DNA of 64,000 nucleotides from assembly GCA_027186245.1 (NCBI GenBank), contig CP114499.1:1803001-1867000 (forward strand). Direction: 5' to 3'. Position 1 is the stretch's first letter, and each line of letters begins with the position of its first letter. Below, piece by piece: positions 34,985 through 46,483 of this stretch. The notes beneath the pieces were generated by a model. The model searched no databases. It worked only from the letters and a program-made list of their open reading frames with translations, and was not told the DNA's origin. Made by a program: the position numbers and the translations under genes. The stretch comes from Coriaria nepalensis. Lineage: Eukaryota; Streptophyta; Magnoliopsida; Cucurbitales; Coriariaceae.

Positions 34985-37900
34985 AGCAAGAGTAAGAAAT
35001 TATAAGAAATTATTAAAGAAGATATTATAAAGGAAGATTTAGAGAGATGGATGATTCCATTTTGTTTTTACAGGAAGATTGATATTTCTAGAAGATATGG
35101 ATACTTCTAGATCAAGAGTGGACAGTGCGAGACATTTCACTATCAAAGGTGATAACGGAGAGGAAGGATATTAAAAGTATAAAAGGGTATAAGAAAATAA
35201 CTTAAGAGTATGGAGAATGGCGAGAAATTTATTGTACAGCGTTTTCAAAATAAGTATTAAGAAAAAGAGATGGGTAAAGAAGAAGATATTGAATATAGGT
35301 TCAAAAGAAAATACATAAAGAAGTAAGATTTTCTTTTGCAAAGTAAGCCAAAAGCTTATAGAAAGTTACTTTAAAGCTACTTTAACAAAGTCGTTTTAAA
35401 AATGGTTGAATAAGACTCCAAAAAGTAGATTTTTATTATCGGACATCCGTGTCCTAAGAATTATTAGAGTTGAACGGTCGCACAATGGCTGAACAATAAG
35501 ATTAAAGGATAATTATTTTTCCCTTGTCTTCTCGTTTTTTCTTTAAAGGAGAATATTTCTTATTGAGAGAAGTATAATCTTTATATGGATTCTGAGAGTC
35601 TTGAATAAATTCAAAATCAATCCGCAGCATCCTTACTTTTGTATAACTCAAAGATGAAAGTATTTTTGAATATCTTCTTTGGGCAATTTAGAGAATATAT
35701 CTCTAATATCACCTCCCGGGGGAACACAAATATGGACTGAAGCAAGGATATTAGAGAAGATGAGTAGGAATATAAAAAATTCTCTTACTATGGAAAACAC
35801 TTAGTGGGTTATCTAAGTATTATTTATCCCACCATTTTGCATAAAATTTTCGTATTAATCAGCCAACATTAGGAATAATCCCAAGTGGAGTGTCTTAGTC
35901 AAAAAAGACTTTATAATCTAATTTTAAAATCCAAGGGACACTATAAATAGTTCGGAACTTGAGAGCCGAGATTAGATAGTCTACATAAATTTAATTTTCG
36001 ATGCAAAATAGCCCAAAAGTTCTTTAGACGTAAATAGGCTAATAGAAAGGTTTAAAATCAAAATTATTAAATCATTCACGAAACCATCTATGTTTCTACT
36101 TGTTATTCTAGATAAGAAAAATTGATTCCAAGCGATTATATAGTTATAGCAATCCCATCTCATGGGATCTCTTTCACAGTACCTAGTTTTCTAAGTGGCT
36201 CTTTTAAACTATTCGGAAGGCAAGATAATCTTTAAATTACTAGCTTGAGGAAAAGTACTTGATTATTCTTGAATTTGGTGTTTACTAAAATAGGCCCCGA
36301 TTCTTTAATAATTGATATAAACCATATCTAGGATTTTGTAAATAACCTTGGTTTAGATGCTTGCGAAGATTTTTCCGAGCTAGATCCCATATTCAATCAA
36401 CTTGTTTTGGGGTAACAGTTCCCATTTCTAGGATGTCTTCATCCTCTATGGGACATAAAAGATCCTCATAGATTCTGAAGTAGGGAAATTCCTTCTCACT
36501 TTCCAATTGTGGAGGAGGAGCAATCTCTAAAACTTCTTTAGAGTGAAGTTGATCACCCTTCATAGGAACTGGAAGGGAAGAGGAAGAATCAGTGGAGCAA
36601 GATTCCTCTATTCGCTTTCTGGAAATCGAAGCTTTAAAACCTAGAGGCTTCTTCTTAGGAAGAGCCTGGCTAGAGTGAAGGGGTGCTTTTCCATTTCCTA
36701 TTTGATTGCAAAAATTCTCGAGTTATAAAGTCAGTGAGGGAGTTATTCTCTCCTTTTATAAACTCAATATCAAATTTTGAGACTAAGAGTATTCCTTGCC
36801 ACCTCGCAATTTGCTTCGACACCAAGGCTTTGATGTCCTTAAATAGAATATCTTTGGCAGCTTTACAATCCACTCTGATCAATAATCGCTTGTTCATAAG
36901 ATCAGGCTCGAGTTTCCTTACACATAGTATAATGGATAATATTTCCCTTTTTAATGTGAAATAGTTTTGTTGAGCCCCTTTTCAAGTGCATAAAGTGAAC
37001 CAAACCAACTGTTCCTTATTATCCAGTTATTGTTTCAAAATTCCTCCAAATCCCAATTCAGATACATATGTCTAAACTATCTTAATGGTCTCAGCATGAG
37101 CTAAATTAAGAGAAGGTAATTTTAAAGCTCGTAATATGATTTTACGAACTGTAGTTGTACATTCCTTGGTCCAATTTGAATGATTATTTTTTAGTCTATC
37201 ATACAAAGGCTTACTGTCCTTTGCAAGGTTCTAATAGAAATATGCAATATAATTTAGACTTTCTATGACCTTTGCAGCTAGGTCTTATCTATAATAACAT
37301 CATGAAATTTGTCTGCAAATTCTATAACCCTTTGTATTAGAAAAATAATATTTTTTATAATGGAATGGCCTAAAAATCTAATTCATGTTTGGAATAGCTT
37401 CATCTTTTTAGCTGAAGCTACAAGAACTACTTTCTTGATTACATTTAGGAATATTCCTAAATGCTTAAAAGTATTGGTTAATAGAATTTGAAAATACCAA
37501 CACATCATCTATGTAGACAATTGTGAAATCTTTGTAGGCATTGAATATCTCATTCATAATGTTTTGATATTCAAACATAGTATTTTTCAAATTAAATGAC
37601 ATAACATTTCATTCGTAGTGACCAAAAGGGACTGTGGAGGCTATTTTGTATCGGTGTTCTTCCTTAATTTGTATTTTCCAATATCTAGACTTCATATCAA
37701 ACTTTGAAAATATTTTGGTGGCAAATAACTTATTCAAAAAATCCATTTTATTTGGAATAGGGTACCTAATCCAACGAAGTGCTTAATGAAGTGGCTTGTA
37801 ATTAATTACCAGCATTTTGCACATAAAATGATGTGCAACTCTAAAGACCATATTTTTTTCGAATTAGTCATTTCTCTTGGAAGTCTTGAATCTCCTCTTT

Positions 37901-39650
37901 GCAAAATTTCGACAACTCCGAGTTCTTAATTGCTGGCCTAGCTTTGGCAGGGACATCTTTCCTTAAGAAAGAGGACTGATAAAGTAATCCCACCGCGTGT
38001 TACTTTTTATCCCAAAGGGCATAAGAACTTTAGCATAAATCAGATTGAAACTTCTTTTTGAGCTCATATATCCTTTTATTTGAGGAGATTGAGGCTGACT
38101 TTCAATGTTTCTAGAGGTAATTTCTTCTTGAAGAAAGAGTATAAATCTCTTTGCGATTAATCTGAGTTTTTACTAGATTAATATTGTGATACTTAGGCTT
38201 TTTAGAAAATTTGAAATTCAGTTTATACTTTTGTACCTCTACTGCAATGTCTTTATCATCAATTTGATGTATATGCTACAATATATGAAGAAATGGATTT
38301 CCAAGAATAACACCTTGTGTTGTTAGGTATTTACCATAATGAATGACATTTGAAAAAAAAAAAACCCATTGTTGCAAACAGCAGCATCTGGGAGATTGTA
38401 CCCAATCAACAACTTTGCTCCATTAGCTACAATAAGAACCTCAGTTATTTTTTAAAAGTATTTTAGAGGCACCAGTCCTTCATTAATACAATTTGTATCA
38501 GCTCCTGAATGAATTAGAGCCTCTACCTCAGTATCTATAACTGGTTGGGTCAGCTGTAAAAGATTTTCCCAATGTAATAATTCATCTTTTGGGGAAGATG
38601 GAGTATTGTTCAAGTTTTTTAAATCATCGATTGCCTCTAAATCAGAAACTCTGGCCTTCAAGTTTTGAACTTCTTTCTTTATAGAATTAACTTCGAACTT
38701 GAGATCTTTGAGTGAAGATTCTTTTCTTCCCTACCTTTTGTCAGTTTGTCTTCACTGAATTTTAGTAATAGGTATTTAACAAAGGAGATATGCTCTGTTA
38801 ACTTTTTCTCTGTTGATAATTTTTCTTGTATCTGGATGTCTGATTTCATCAACACTTTTATAAATTTTATCTTCATCTCCTTGTCTAGAAAATTGTCAAG
38901 ATTTTCCAACATATCTCATTCCTCTTGGCTCAGAACATATATACTGAGGCCATTGAAACCCATGATTACATTTACTGAGCAATCATAGTAAAGTCCTCCA
39001 TAATTGCAATCTTATTCGTCTTCAGAGGAAGCAAGAGAACTAGAAGATGAAGTTTCTCTTACCTAAAGGATCATTAATTCCTCTTCTCTGATTTAGTATC
39101 ATTTAGAAGAATATGATAAAGACTTTTCTTTAATCCTTCATTAATTTATAATTCGCTAATCTTTTACTTAAGCGTGATTGGGTTTACCACATTTCTAGCC
39201 CACATGAATTCTATTTCCTTTAGAATATTGAGCTTCATATCATTCAGGATGAAATTTCCTAAATTTCTTCTTCTTATAAGGGTGACTCTCCTTCTCTTTC
39301 TGAGGGAAAGATCAAGAGTACCTTTTCTTTGAAGAGTATTTTATGTTTTAGTGCTCTTTTTGCAGTGGGTCTAATCCCGTCTGCTCACAGAAATCACTAA
39401 GCACCTTTTTTCCATCTTGGCATTGGTTCACATGCTTAGATCTTAGCTTAATATCATTACAAATTGGTATTACTTCTTCTTCTACTACTTGTGAGAGTTC
39501 TGTATAAGTATAGTCTACTTAGGGGATAATACCATTAACCCTAAGGTTTTTCAACACTCTAGATGAGAGGAGTGGTGATAATCCATAAAGAAAATGTTGT
39601 TTTCAATATACAACATTACAATCTAGTTTTTAGGCCATACCATAAGAAAA
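34985..39650 (-). mobile_element. Endogenous caulimovirid element, minus-strand piece
   Basis: Read on the minus strand, a Caulimoviridae-like polyprotein order can be followed in decayed frames: a coat-protein-like region with a degraded zinc knuckle (about 39600-39000, knuckle near 39240-39190), a coiled-coil segment (38912-38679), an aspartic-protease-like block (about 38560-38500), reverse transcriptase (about 38300-37200) and RNase H (about 37100-36670). A less conserved tail and non-coding region follow down to about 34985. Stops and frameshifts occur in every domain, the protease motif is altered, and the piece stops before the genome start, so it cannot code for virus. The RNase H region most resembles florendovirus/petuvirus-type elements, from memory; the genus is not certain. 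Confidence 0.75.
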
Positions 39651-39679
39651 AACACTATTGTTCCAATTAAATGGACAAA

Positions 39680-42600
39680 AGAGTTTGTTGACAAATTTCC
39701 TGATGTCATTTTAGAAAAGATCCAGTTGCGAAGTTTTTTGGGAAATCTAAATTATATTTCAGAATTCTATAGAGACATTGCAAAGGATAGTAAGCCTTTG
39801 TATAGTAGGCTTAAAAAGAATCATTCGAATTAGACCGATAAATGTACAACTGTAGTATGTAAAATTAAATTAAATTCGAAGGAAATCTTTGTAAGGTGGC
39901 AGGGATTTCTCTCAGCTTTCTATTTGATATCATGTTTATTAAAAGAGAAAATAACTCCCTCCCTAATTTTTTAACTCGAGTGTTCTTATAATCCAATGGA
40001 GAAAGGAAAGCAAAGAAGAAGCTTCTGGATCCTAAAGCTTCAATTTCCAAAATGCAAAAATAGGAATCTTGCTGTTCTGATTCTTCCTCTTCTTCGCTTC
40101 TAGTACATAATAAGAGTGATCAACTTCACCCTAAAGAAGCTTTAGAAACCACTATTCCTCATGAGTTAGAAAGTGATAAGGAATTTCCCTACTTTAGAAT
40201 CTATGAGGATCTTTCCTATCCTATAGAGGATGAAGACTTCCTAAAAACGAGGACTATAACCCTGAAGTAAGTTGATTGGATATTGGATCTAACTCTGAAA
40301 TATCTTCGCAAGCATCTAAAAGCCAATGTTATTGCCAAAATCCTAGATTTAGTTCATCTCAATTCTTGAAGAATCATGGTTTACTTATGTAGACAAAAAA
40401 TTCAAGAATAATTAAGTGGCCTTCTCAAAGTTGATAACTCTAAAGGTCATTTTGCTTTCCGATTAGTTCAAAGGGGCACTTTAAAAAACAAGCACTATGA
40501 AAGAGATCCTAGAAGATGGGATTACTATGATTATATGACCGCCTAAAATCATATTTTAATTATCCAGAACAATAAGTAGAAACATAGTTGGTGAATCTCC
40601 TTCTATACATATCATGTAGATTTTCCATCATAGTAGAATGGTTTAATAATTTTGGTATCAAACTTTTTCATTAGCCCATTTATGTCCAACGAACTTTTGA
40701 GCTATTTTGTATAGAAAATGGAATTTCTACGACTATTTCGTATTGGCTTTTAAGTTTTAGTCTTTTTTATCGAATTCATTAGATCTTAAATGAGATTATA
40801 AAGTCTTCTTTTATTAAGATGCTCCACTTGGGATTAGTCGCAACGTTGGATGGGTGATAACAAAATTCTATGTAAAATGATGGGATAAATATACTTGAAT
40901 GACCCATAAAGTGTTTTTCATAGTAAGAGAATTTTATGTATTCCTCTGGGAGGAGATATTAGAGATGTACCCTCTAAATTTTCTAAAAAATATATTAAAA
41001 AAGTTCCTTAAAGAAGGGGTTTGTTCAAGGAGTGAGGTTGCTATTAACTCGGACTCTGATTTGGAATTTTTCCAAGACTCTCAAGATTTGTATGAGGATG
41101 ATACTCCTCTAAACAAGGAATATTCTCCTTATAAAAAGAAGCAAGAAGATAAGGGGAAAAATATTATCCTTTAATCTTATCGTCTAGCTATTGTAGGACT
41201 GCTCGACTCCAATAATTCCCATGACACACATGCCCGACAACAGAAGTATACTATTCGGAATTCTTATTCGACAACTTTCTTAAAGTAGCTTTGTAAAAAA
41301 AGTAGCTTGGCTTATTTTACGGAAAAGAATCTAATATCTAAACGCATTTTCTTTTGAGCTTGTATTTAAGGAAGCATGCAAGCTCTTGGGTCAACATCAA
41401 ACTTCCTGTAAGAAGAAAATTGAATCATCCATCTTCCTTTGTAATATCCTCTTTAATAATATAACACTTGTATTTTCTCCAGAATAATTTCTTGTAATTA
41501 CTTACTCTTACTCTTTTCTCAATTCCTTATTCCTCTTTCCCCTTTTTGCTTCCATCCTTCTTCCCCTTCATTTTGTATCAGAGCCAAGTTAAAAGGGTTC
41601 CTTATTTAGGGAAAGTTGTCTTTATCTCTAGTTGACATAAGTCATGAATTCACTGGAAGATTATAAGAATCCCATAAGTCTAGTTTGGTTGTAAGCTGTG
41701 GTAAGGCATTGAAGACCTCTAAATTGTTGACAGTGTTTCATTCATTCCGATCAACCATTGAGATGGCAAGCTTTCTTAAAAGACTCTTCCAAAAAATCTT
41801 CTTCTTCTGCTTCCTCTTCTAGCTCTACCTATAGAGCTCCTATTACTAAAGGAGTTCCCACTTCTTCTGCTACCTCAAATGATATAAATAAAAGTACCAA
41901 AGTTACTAGGGAAAATAAGAGAATACAAGATGAATAATTGGATTTAGCTAACTGGTACATACCAGACATAGCTGAAGCCAATATTTGTAAGCTTGACAAG
42001 ATATCATAGAGATATGGATTCATGATAAAAGTGGTTGAAGATACCATTTCGATTTCTGCATAAGAATCTTTTCAACTCCTATCCCCAGATTTAATAAATC
42101 AGCACAAAAGGGATGGATATAAGTTCATCCAAATGATATAGATCACATTAAAACCTATGACATGATTGGGACTAGAAGTTTCACTCTTTCTGGCTTGAGA
42201 GATAAAAGTAATAAGAGATACAAACACTCTTTTTTGGGAATAGTGGAATCATCAATCTATGAGAGACCTATTTACTTTGAGTGATATTTGGAGCTCTCCT
42301 TATCATTATCTGACATCCACACAATGAAAGATCTCACCCTAAAATTTCATATGGCAGGCTTTGATACAGAGATGATGTCTGAACATATCGCGCTTATCTA
42401 CCAAATCTATTACAAAATGATGAGCACGCTTATCCCAGAAAGAAAACCTCTCCCTATAAATGTAAAGAAGGGAGAAACAACTTTTCTCTTCACCAACCCT
42501 AAGAAAACCAACACCATAGTTCCTCATATAATTAAATGGGATAAGATAAAAGTTTTGGAGAAATGGGTCTTTGAGAAGGCAGTTCTAACTCCTCAACTAC

Positions 42601-42790
42601 CTCCTAGAGAATTAAGTCAAATACAAGAAATAGAAGATGGAAATGTAGATATATGGTTCTCTACAAGAAGACATATCTTTCTTGAAGTATGGATACTTTA
42701 AGATCAAGTGGATAGTGCCAGGAAAAAAGACATCTTGGTATATAAAACCAAGAGGAAATATCTTATTTCACAAAAAGAATTTAGGCCTTA
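39680..42790 (+). mobile_element. Endogenous caulimovirid element, plus-strand piece
   Basis: Starts inside the RT thumb region (about 39690-39825), continues with an RNase H region carrying an internal deletion (about 39830-40010), the same tail as the minus-strand piece (about 40020-40540) and the non-coding region (about 40540-41570), then passes a tRNA-Met primer-binding site (41573-41590). It continues into the start of a further coding region (about 41640-42720), whose longest open stretch is 42288-42701. That order, 3' end then genome start, is expected from a circular or terminally redundant template. A TATA-like TATTTAAG lies at about 41366. Stops are frequent and the element is truncated at both ends. 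Confidence 0.72.
41573..41590 (+). other. tRNA-Met primer-binding site of the viral element
   Basis: TTGTATCAGAGCCAAGTT matches the complement of the plant initiator tRNA-Met 3' end (TGGTATCAGAGCCAGGTT) at 16 of 18 positions. In caulimovirids this site defines position 1 of the genome. It lies about 50 bases ahead of the next coding region, as expected. Confidence 0.75.
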
Positions 42791-43780
42791 TGTGAATCAG
42801 ATCAAAACATGTTTTTTAATATTAAAGTAAGGTACAAAATGTATAAAATCCATAATGTATAAAGTTTAGGTGCGGACATCCACAAGTAAGGTCACCCAAT
42901 GCATATTTTTTAATTTAAGTGGCATGTACACATTGCACATATTCTCCACATCAGAGTTTATAGGTCATTGTGCCATTCCTACTACGTAACTACAACTCAA
43001 AAGTCAACTGTGTTAGGACCTAGTAATAAAAATCTAAAGTACAAAATTCTTATATAAGTCTAATTTCCCTGCATACCTAATGAGCAATAGGTCATTTTAC
43101 TTATTATTGACCTTCTGTCAGCCTAACTAAAGTCGAACTAAAAAGGTCATCCAATATTGCTACGGGCTTTCTTCCAATTAAAGAGAATAAATTAGGGTAT
43201 GTTTCTAGACGAATCCATATCAATAACAAACATTCGTTGATGTGTTGTAAACTAGTTCCTCAAAATAAGGTTTCAAATAAAATTATCTATAAATATAAAT
43301 GAAATGTTTACTTACTGAACTTTGCAACCACTTCCCTTAGAGTCTTAATATGTGAAATAATTCTTTTCGGCTTGAATGCCCATCATGAGTTTGACGGTCG
43401 ACTCGTCATTACATATCTCCCATATCATTGCATCCCCCTCTATGACCTTATCTGGTTTACGATATGAATTAAGTTTTATTAGACCCGAGTGTTTCCGAAG
43501 TAATTTCATATCCAAGAATGGAGACTTGAGTAGTTACAGATCCAAGAATGGTGAGTTGAGAATAAATGTAGGCTTCTTTATCCTCATCAATCATTCACAA
43601 AATGACGTCACATAAAGCCTCACCAATCGTTGATAAACCGGCGTTACATAGGAGGGGTTGCCATCCTCACCATCCTTTTCCACCCATTTACAAAAAATAG
43701 AACATATAAGACTTAGTAAAGTTTAAAATTCTTTTTTTTTAATTCTTAAATAAAGAAATATTTGTACATACACATCATAT
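42791..43780. other. Repeat-rich spacer, no gene recognised
   Basis: No coding family identified. An open frame at 43376-43615 (+) looks random. Parts may belong to the transposon relic that starts beyond 43780 on the minus strand. Confidence 0.35.
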
Positions 43781-45080
43781 TTTCTCATAGATCAAACCGA
43801 CCGTACGCTCCAGCCCACAGAATCTATCCTTTAATCTACTGAATCTCTGGTCTAACCTATCGAATCTTTACTCCATCTTCTAACCACTGACCTTAGTCTT
43901 CTCTTTCATCTTCTAAATCATATACCGCAAGTCACGATCAACGATCAATGTATATGAAAAGGGTCGATCAATGTTTGGTGTCTCATCCTCCCCCTTTGAA
44001 CAATATTGTGACCGCTCCATATTTACATCCTCATTAGACTTCTCTCCCTCTTTTGACTCTTCATATTCTCTTCCTCATCCTCCTCCACATCCTTCTCACG
44101 TTGATAAGTATATATAAAAGACTCTTCAGAATAATCTTTCTCCTCTGTGGTCAGATCTAGTAAAGCCATCAGAAAATCAATTATATCATCTTCAACCTCA
44201 TCGTCGAATAGGTCAATATTGGTCATATAAGGAGCACATTCTTCCCTCCTTAATAGATGTAAGATTTCATGTAATCTAGCCTACATTATTAAAAGAATTT
44301 AACATAAGTTGATCAATGAAATAATTACAATATATATAATTATTGATCACAATAAAAACTAACCTCTCAGTTTCTTAGAACTTTGACGATCTTCTTGGGC
44401 ATCGACCTAGTAGAATGCATAGCCCAATTCATGATCTGTGGCTTACAGGTTTTCTCCAAGGCTGGAAATCGTTTTAAGTGCCCATGCCTACAATAATTAA
44501 GGAAAAAAAAGGATTAAAAAATTATTAAGTAATAAAAACTAACTATAAATCAAAACCAAGACTACTAATAATTTGGAAGGCGAGTGAAAAACAGAGGATG
44601 TTCCACTTAACATCATTTTTTTCTCTAGTTGCAGCTTTTACGGACTTCTCCAGAAGGTCATCTCTCTTGATACTTTGAGTAGTTCTCTCATATACTATTT
44701 TACCCCAAGCATAGCTATCGAAAAACTCAATATCTGAGACCATATATAGATATTAACGTGATACTTTGTGTAACTCCCTTATACCTAAGATGGAAACCAC
44801 TAAGAAATAAAGCAACCCTAACTTCAGCTGTTAATCATCAATCTTTGCCGTTTCATTAGCATCTCGGTCATGCCGCTTTTTAGTTCTACTCTCTATATGT
44901 TTGAAAATCTTCATAAGCTTACCACATGTAATATCATCATTCCCTTTGAACCCGTATTTAAGGAATTCAACATTTTTTTGTGACTTTGACTAGTAAAGAG
45001 GTCGGTGTCTTGTGATATCGTAGTCTGATAATAAGGGCGAACTCTTTTATTGAGTAATAAAGAGGAAGACCATTTATGAT
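43780..45080 (-). pseudogene. DUF1985/Ulp1-type transposon ORF relic
   Basis: On the minus strand 44743-44543 encodes DIEFFDSYAWGKIVYERTTQ and onward SIKRD, which fits the C-terminal end of DUF1985, a domain of transposon-borne Ulp1-like proteins in plants. Upstream broken frames (about 45070-44780) give EFALII and VRVALFLSG-like pieces in the right order. Downstream 44226-44023 is very acidic (ETEEKDYSEES, EEDEEENMK), as in the linker of such ORFs. No Ulp1 protease triad can be made out. Inactive. Confidence 0.5.
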
Positions 45081-45809
45081 GTACCATGCCTCGTACTTAT
45101 TTTTTGACTAAGTTTGACGGACGATCAAGATACTAACTATTTAAGTGAAAAATGAAAACATTTCATCAATCTTTAGGAAATGGTCAAAGCATGATTTACT
45201 TAACATTTCTAGCTCTATATATTAAGCTTTGTCTTAATTGTAACAAGCACATATGCAACTTCGAACGAATAGTAATAGTAGAAGAAAAATGATCATCAAA
45301 TTTCATCATATGAGTAATCAAAATGATACATCCTCATGAAAACAAATAAAAAAAAAAAATAAATTCAATTTATTTAAACAAACAAAAAACTATGAGATGA
45401 AATGCAAGATTTCAGTCCTAGATAGTCTTAAATTTTGGTATAAGTACCTAAGACCGAAATCTTGATTTTGTCTGAGATAACACTCATCCCAAAACCTATT
45501 TATCACAAGATTTCATTCTAAACCTATAAGCCTACATGTGCGATCTTGCGATCAAACCGAAGCCCAAATCCACGGAAGGCAAACATCATTTGGGCTAAAC
45601 GTAAGAAAAGTAATTGAATTGATGGAAAATTTATAATAAAATGCAGATAGAGCCATAGAGGAACAATTTATGTAGTTTGCTAACATGCTGATCAATCACG
45701 CCACATCAACAATTTTTTATTAAAATAAAAATTCTCTTAATTCTTAAATAGTTACAGCTTAATAGTGAAAAGAAATATTACAAATTTAACATAAAGCCTA
45801 TGTAAAACA
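45081..45809. other. AT-rich spacer, no gene seen
   Basis: No coding pattern; poly-A tract at about 45350-45360. Confidence 0.4.
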
Positions 45810-46232
45810 TGTTGGAAAAATTAGCATATTAATATATTATGTTATGTTCAATTTTAAGTGGAGTTCACTTCGTATAAATAAAAAGTTAAAATTGATTCGG
45901 GTTCTCTTCAGTGAGAGCTTCGAATATGTATATGATATGTTCAAAATGATTAATGGGTGAATGAGAAATTGAATTTCAAAGTACAACAATTGAAATCGTT
46001 TGAAAAGAGAAAAATAATGGAGGAAACATTTTGTTCCACATTGGAAAGAGGAATAAGTGGGAAAGTGTTTATATAGAATTGCACATTTATTAATGAGTAA
46101 TAAAATATAAGCTAGAATACTCTCTCTTACGCGCGCTTGCAGGGGTGTAAATCCGGACCAGATCGGGCTTGGCTCGTGTACGCTCGCACCTGAGCGCGTC
46201 AAATGTCGGCCCCGAGAACGATCCGATTTGCC
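45810..46232 (+). repeat. LTR fragment (probable Ty1/copia)
   Basis: Begins TGTTGGAAAAATTAGCATAT, contains TTCCACATTGGAAAGAGGAA and GTGTTTATATAGAATTGCAC, phrases typical of plant copia LTR U3 regions just upstream of a TATA box. It ends in a GC-rich stretch (about 46130-46232: GCGCGC, GGGCTTGGCTCGTG) standing out from the AT-rich surroundings. It stops about ten bases from the donor site of the AAMP-like exon 2. No 3' LTR border or internal region follows. Confidence 0.5.
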
Positions 46233-46236
46233 TTAC

Positions 46237-46470
46237 CCCATTTTTGGAAAATGATATACTGCCAATTTCAGAATCATGGTCTTCTTCTTCATCATTGCCA
46301 TCTACAGCATCAGGAAGTTCTAAACAGAAAGAAGCAAATCAAGAGCCAGTTCAAAGAGACATAAAGGTATATCAAGAGAGAGACAGAGAGAGACCTTCTT
46401 CATCAATGGCGACTTCGCGGATAATGTCGCATTCATCAAGGAAGACCCGGTCTTCCTCATCTTCTTCCAT
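46237..46470 (-). pseudogene. AAMP-like WD40 gene, exons 1-2 only
   Basis: Exon 1 (46470-46395) encodes MEEDEEDRVFLDECDIIREV followed by AIDEE and a split codon at G|GTCTCT. Exon 2 (46319-46237), after a TGTTTAG acceptor, encodes ELPDAVDGNDEEEDHDSEIG, then SISFSKNG, and ends at a consensus donor, GTAAGG. The two exons join in phase (53 codons). The acidic N-terminus with 'FLDE-DII-EV-IDEE-LPD' is that of plant homologues of angio-associated migratory cell protein (AAMP; Arabidopsis At1g71840 from memory), an eight-bladed WD40 protein of about 400 residues; the human homologue is linked to 60S ribosomal protein chaperoning. None of the WD40 repeats can be found in the following 12 kb, which is transposon and viral DNA. 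A broken gene with an intact start. Confidence 0.65.
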
Positions 46471-46483
46471 ATTTAGAGCTTGA

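Noticed and set aside
37200..38300. Intact reverse transcriptase
   Set aside because: RT-like motifs can be followed only across several stops and frameshifts; it is a dead viral remnant, not a host or active RT.
42288..42701. Independent plant gene of 137 residues
   Set aside because: It lies directly after the viral primer-binding site and continues the viral coding order with broken frames on both sides, so it is better explained as part of the endogenous viral element.
46169..46483. 104-residue plus-strand frame rich in Ser
   Set aside because: It is the antisense shadow of the acidic AAMP-like exons (Ser runs arise from reversed GAA/GAT codons) and crosses the LTR fragment.
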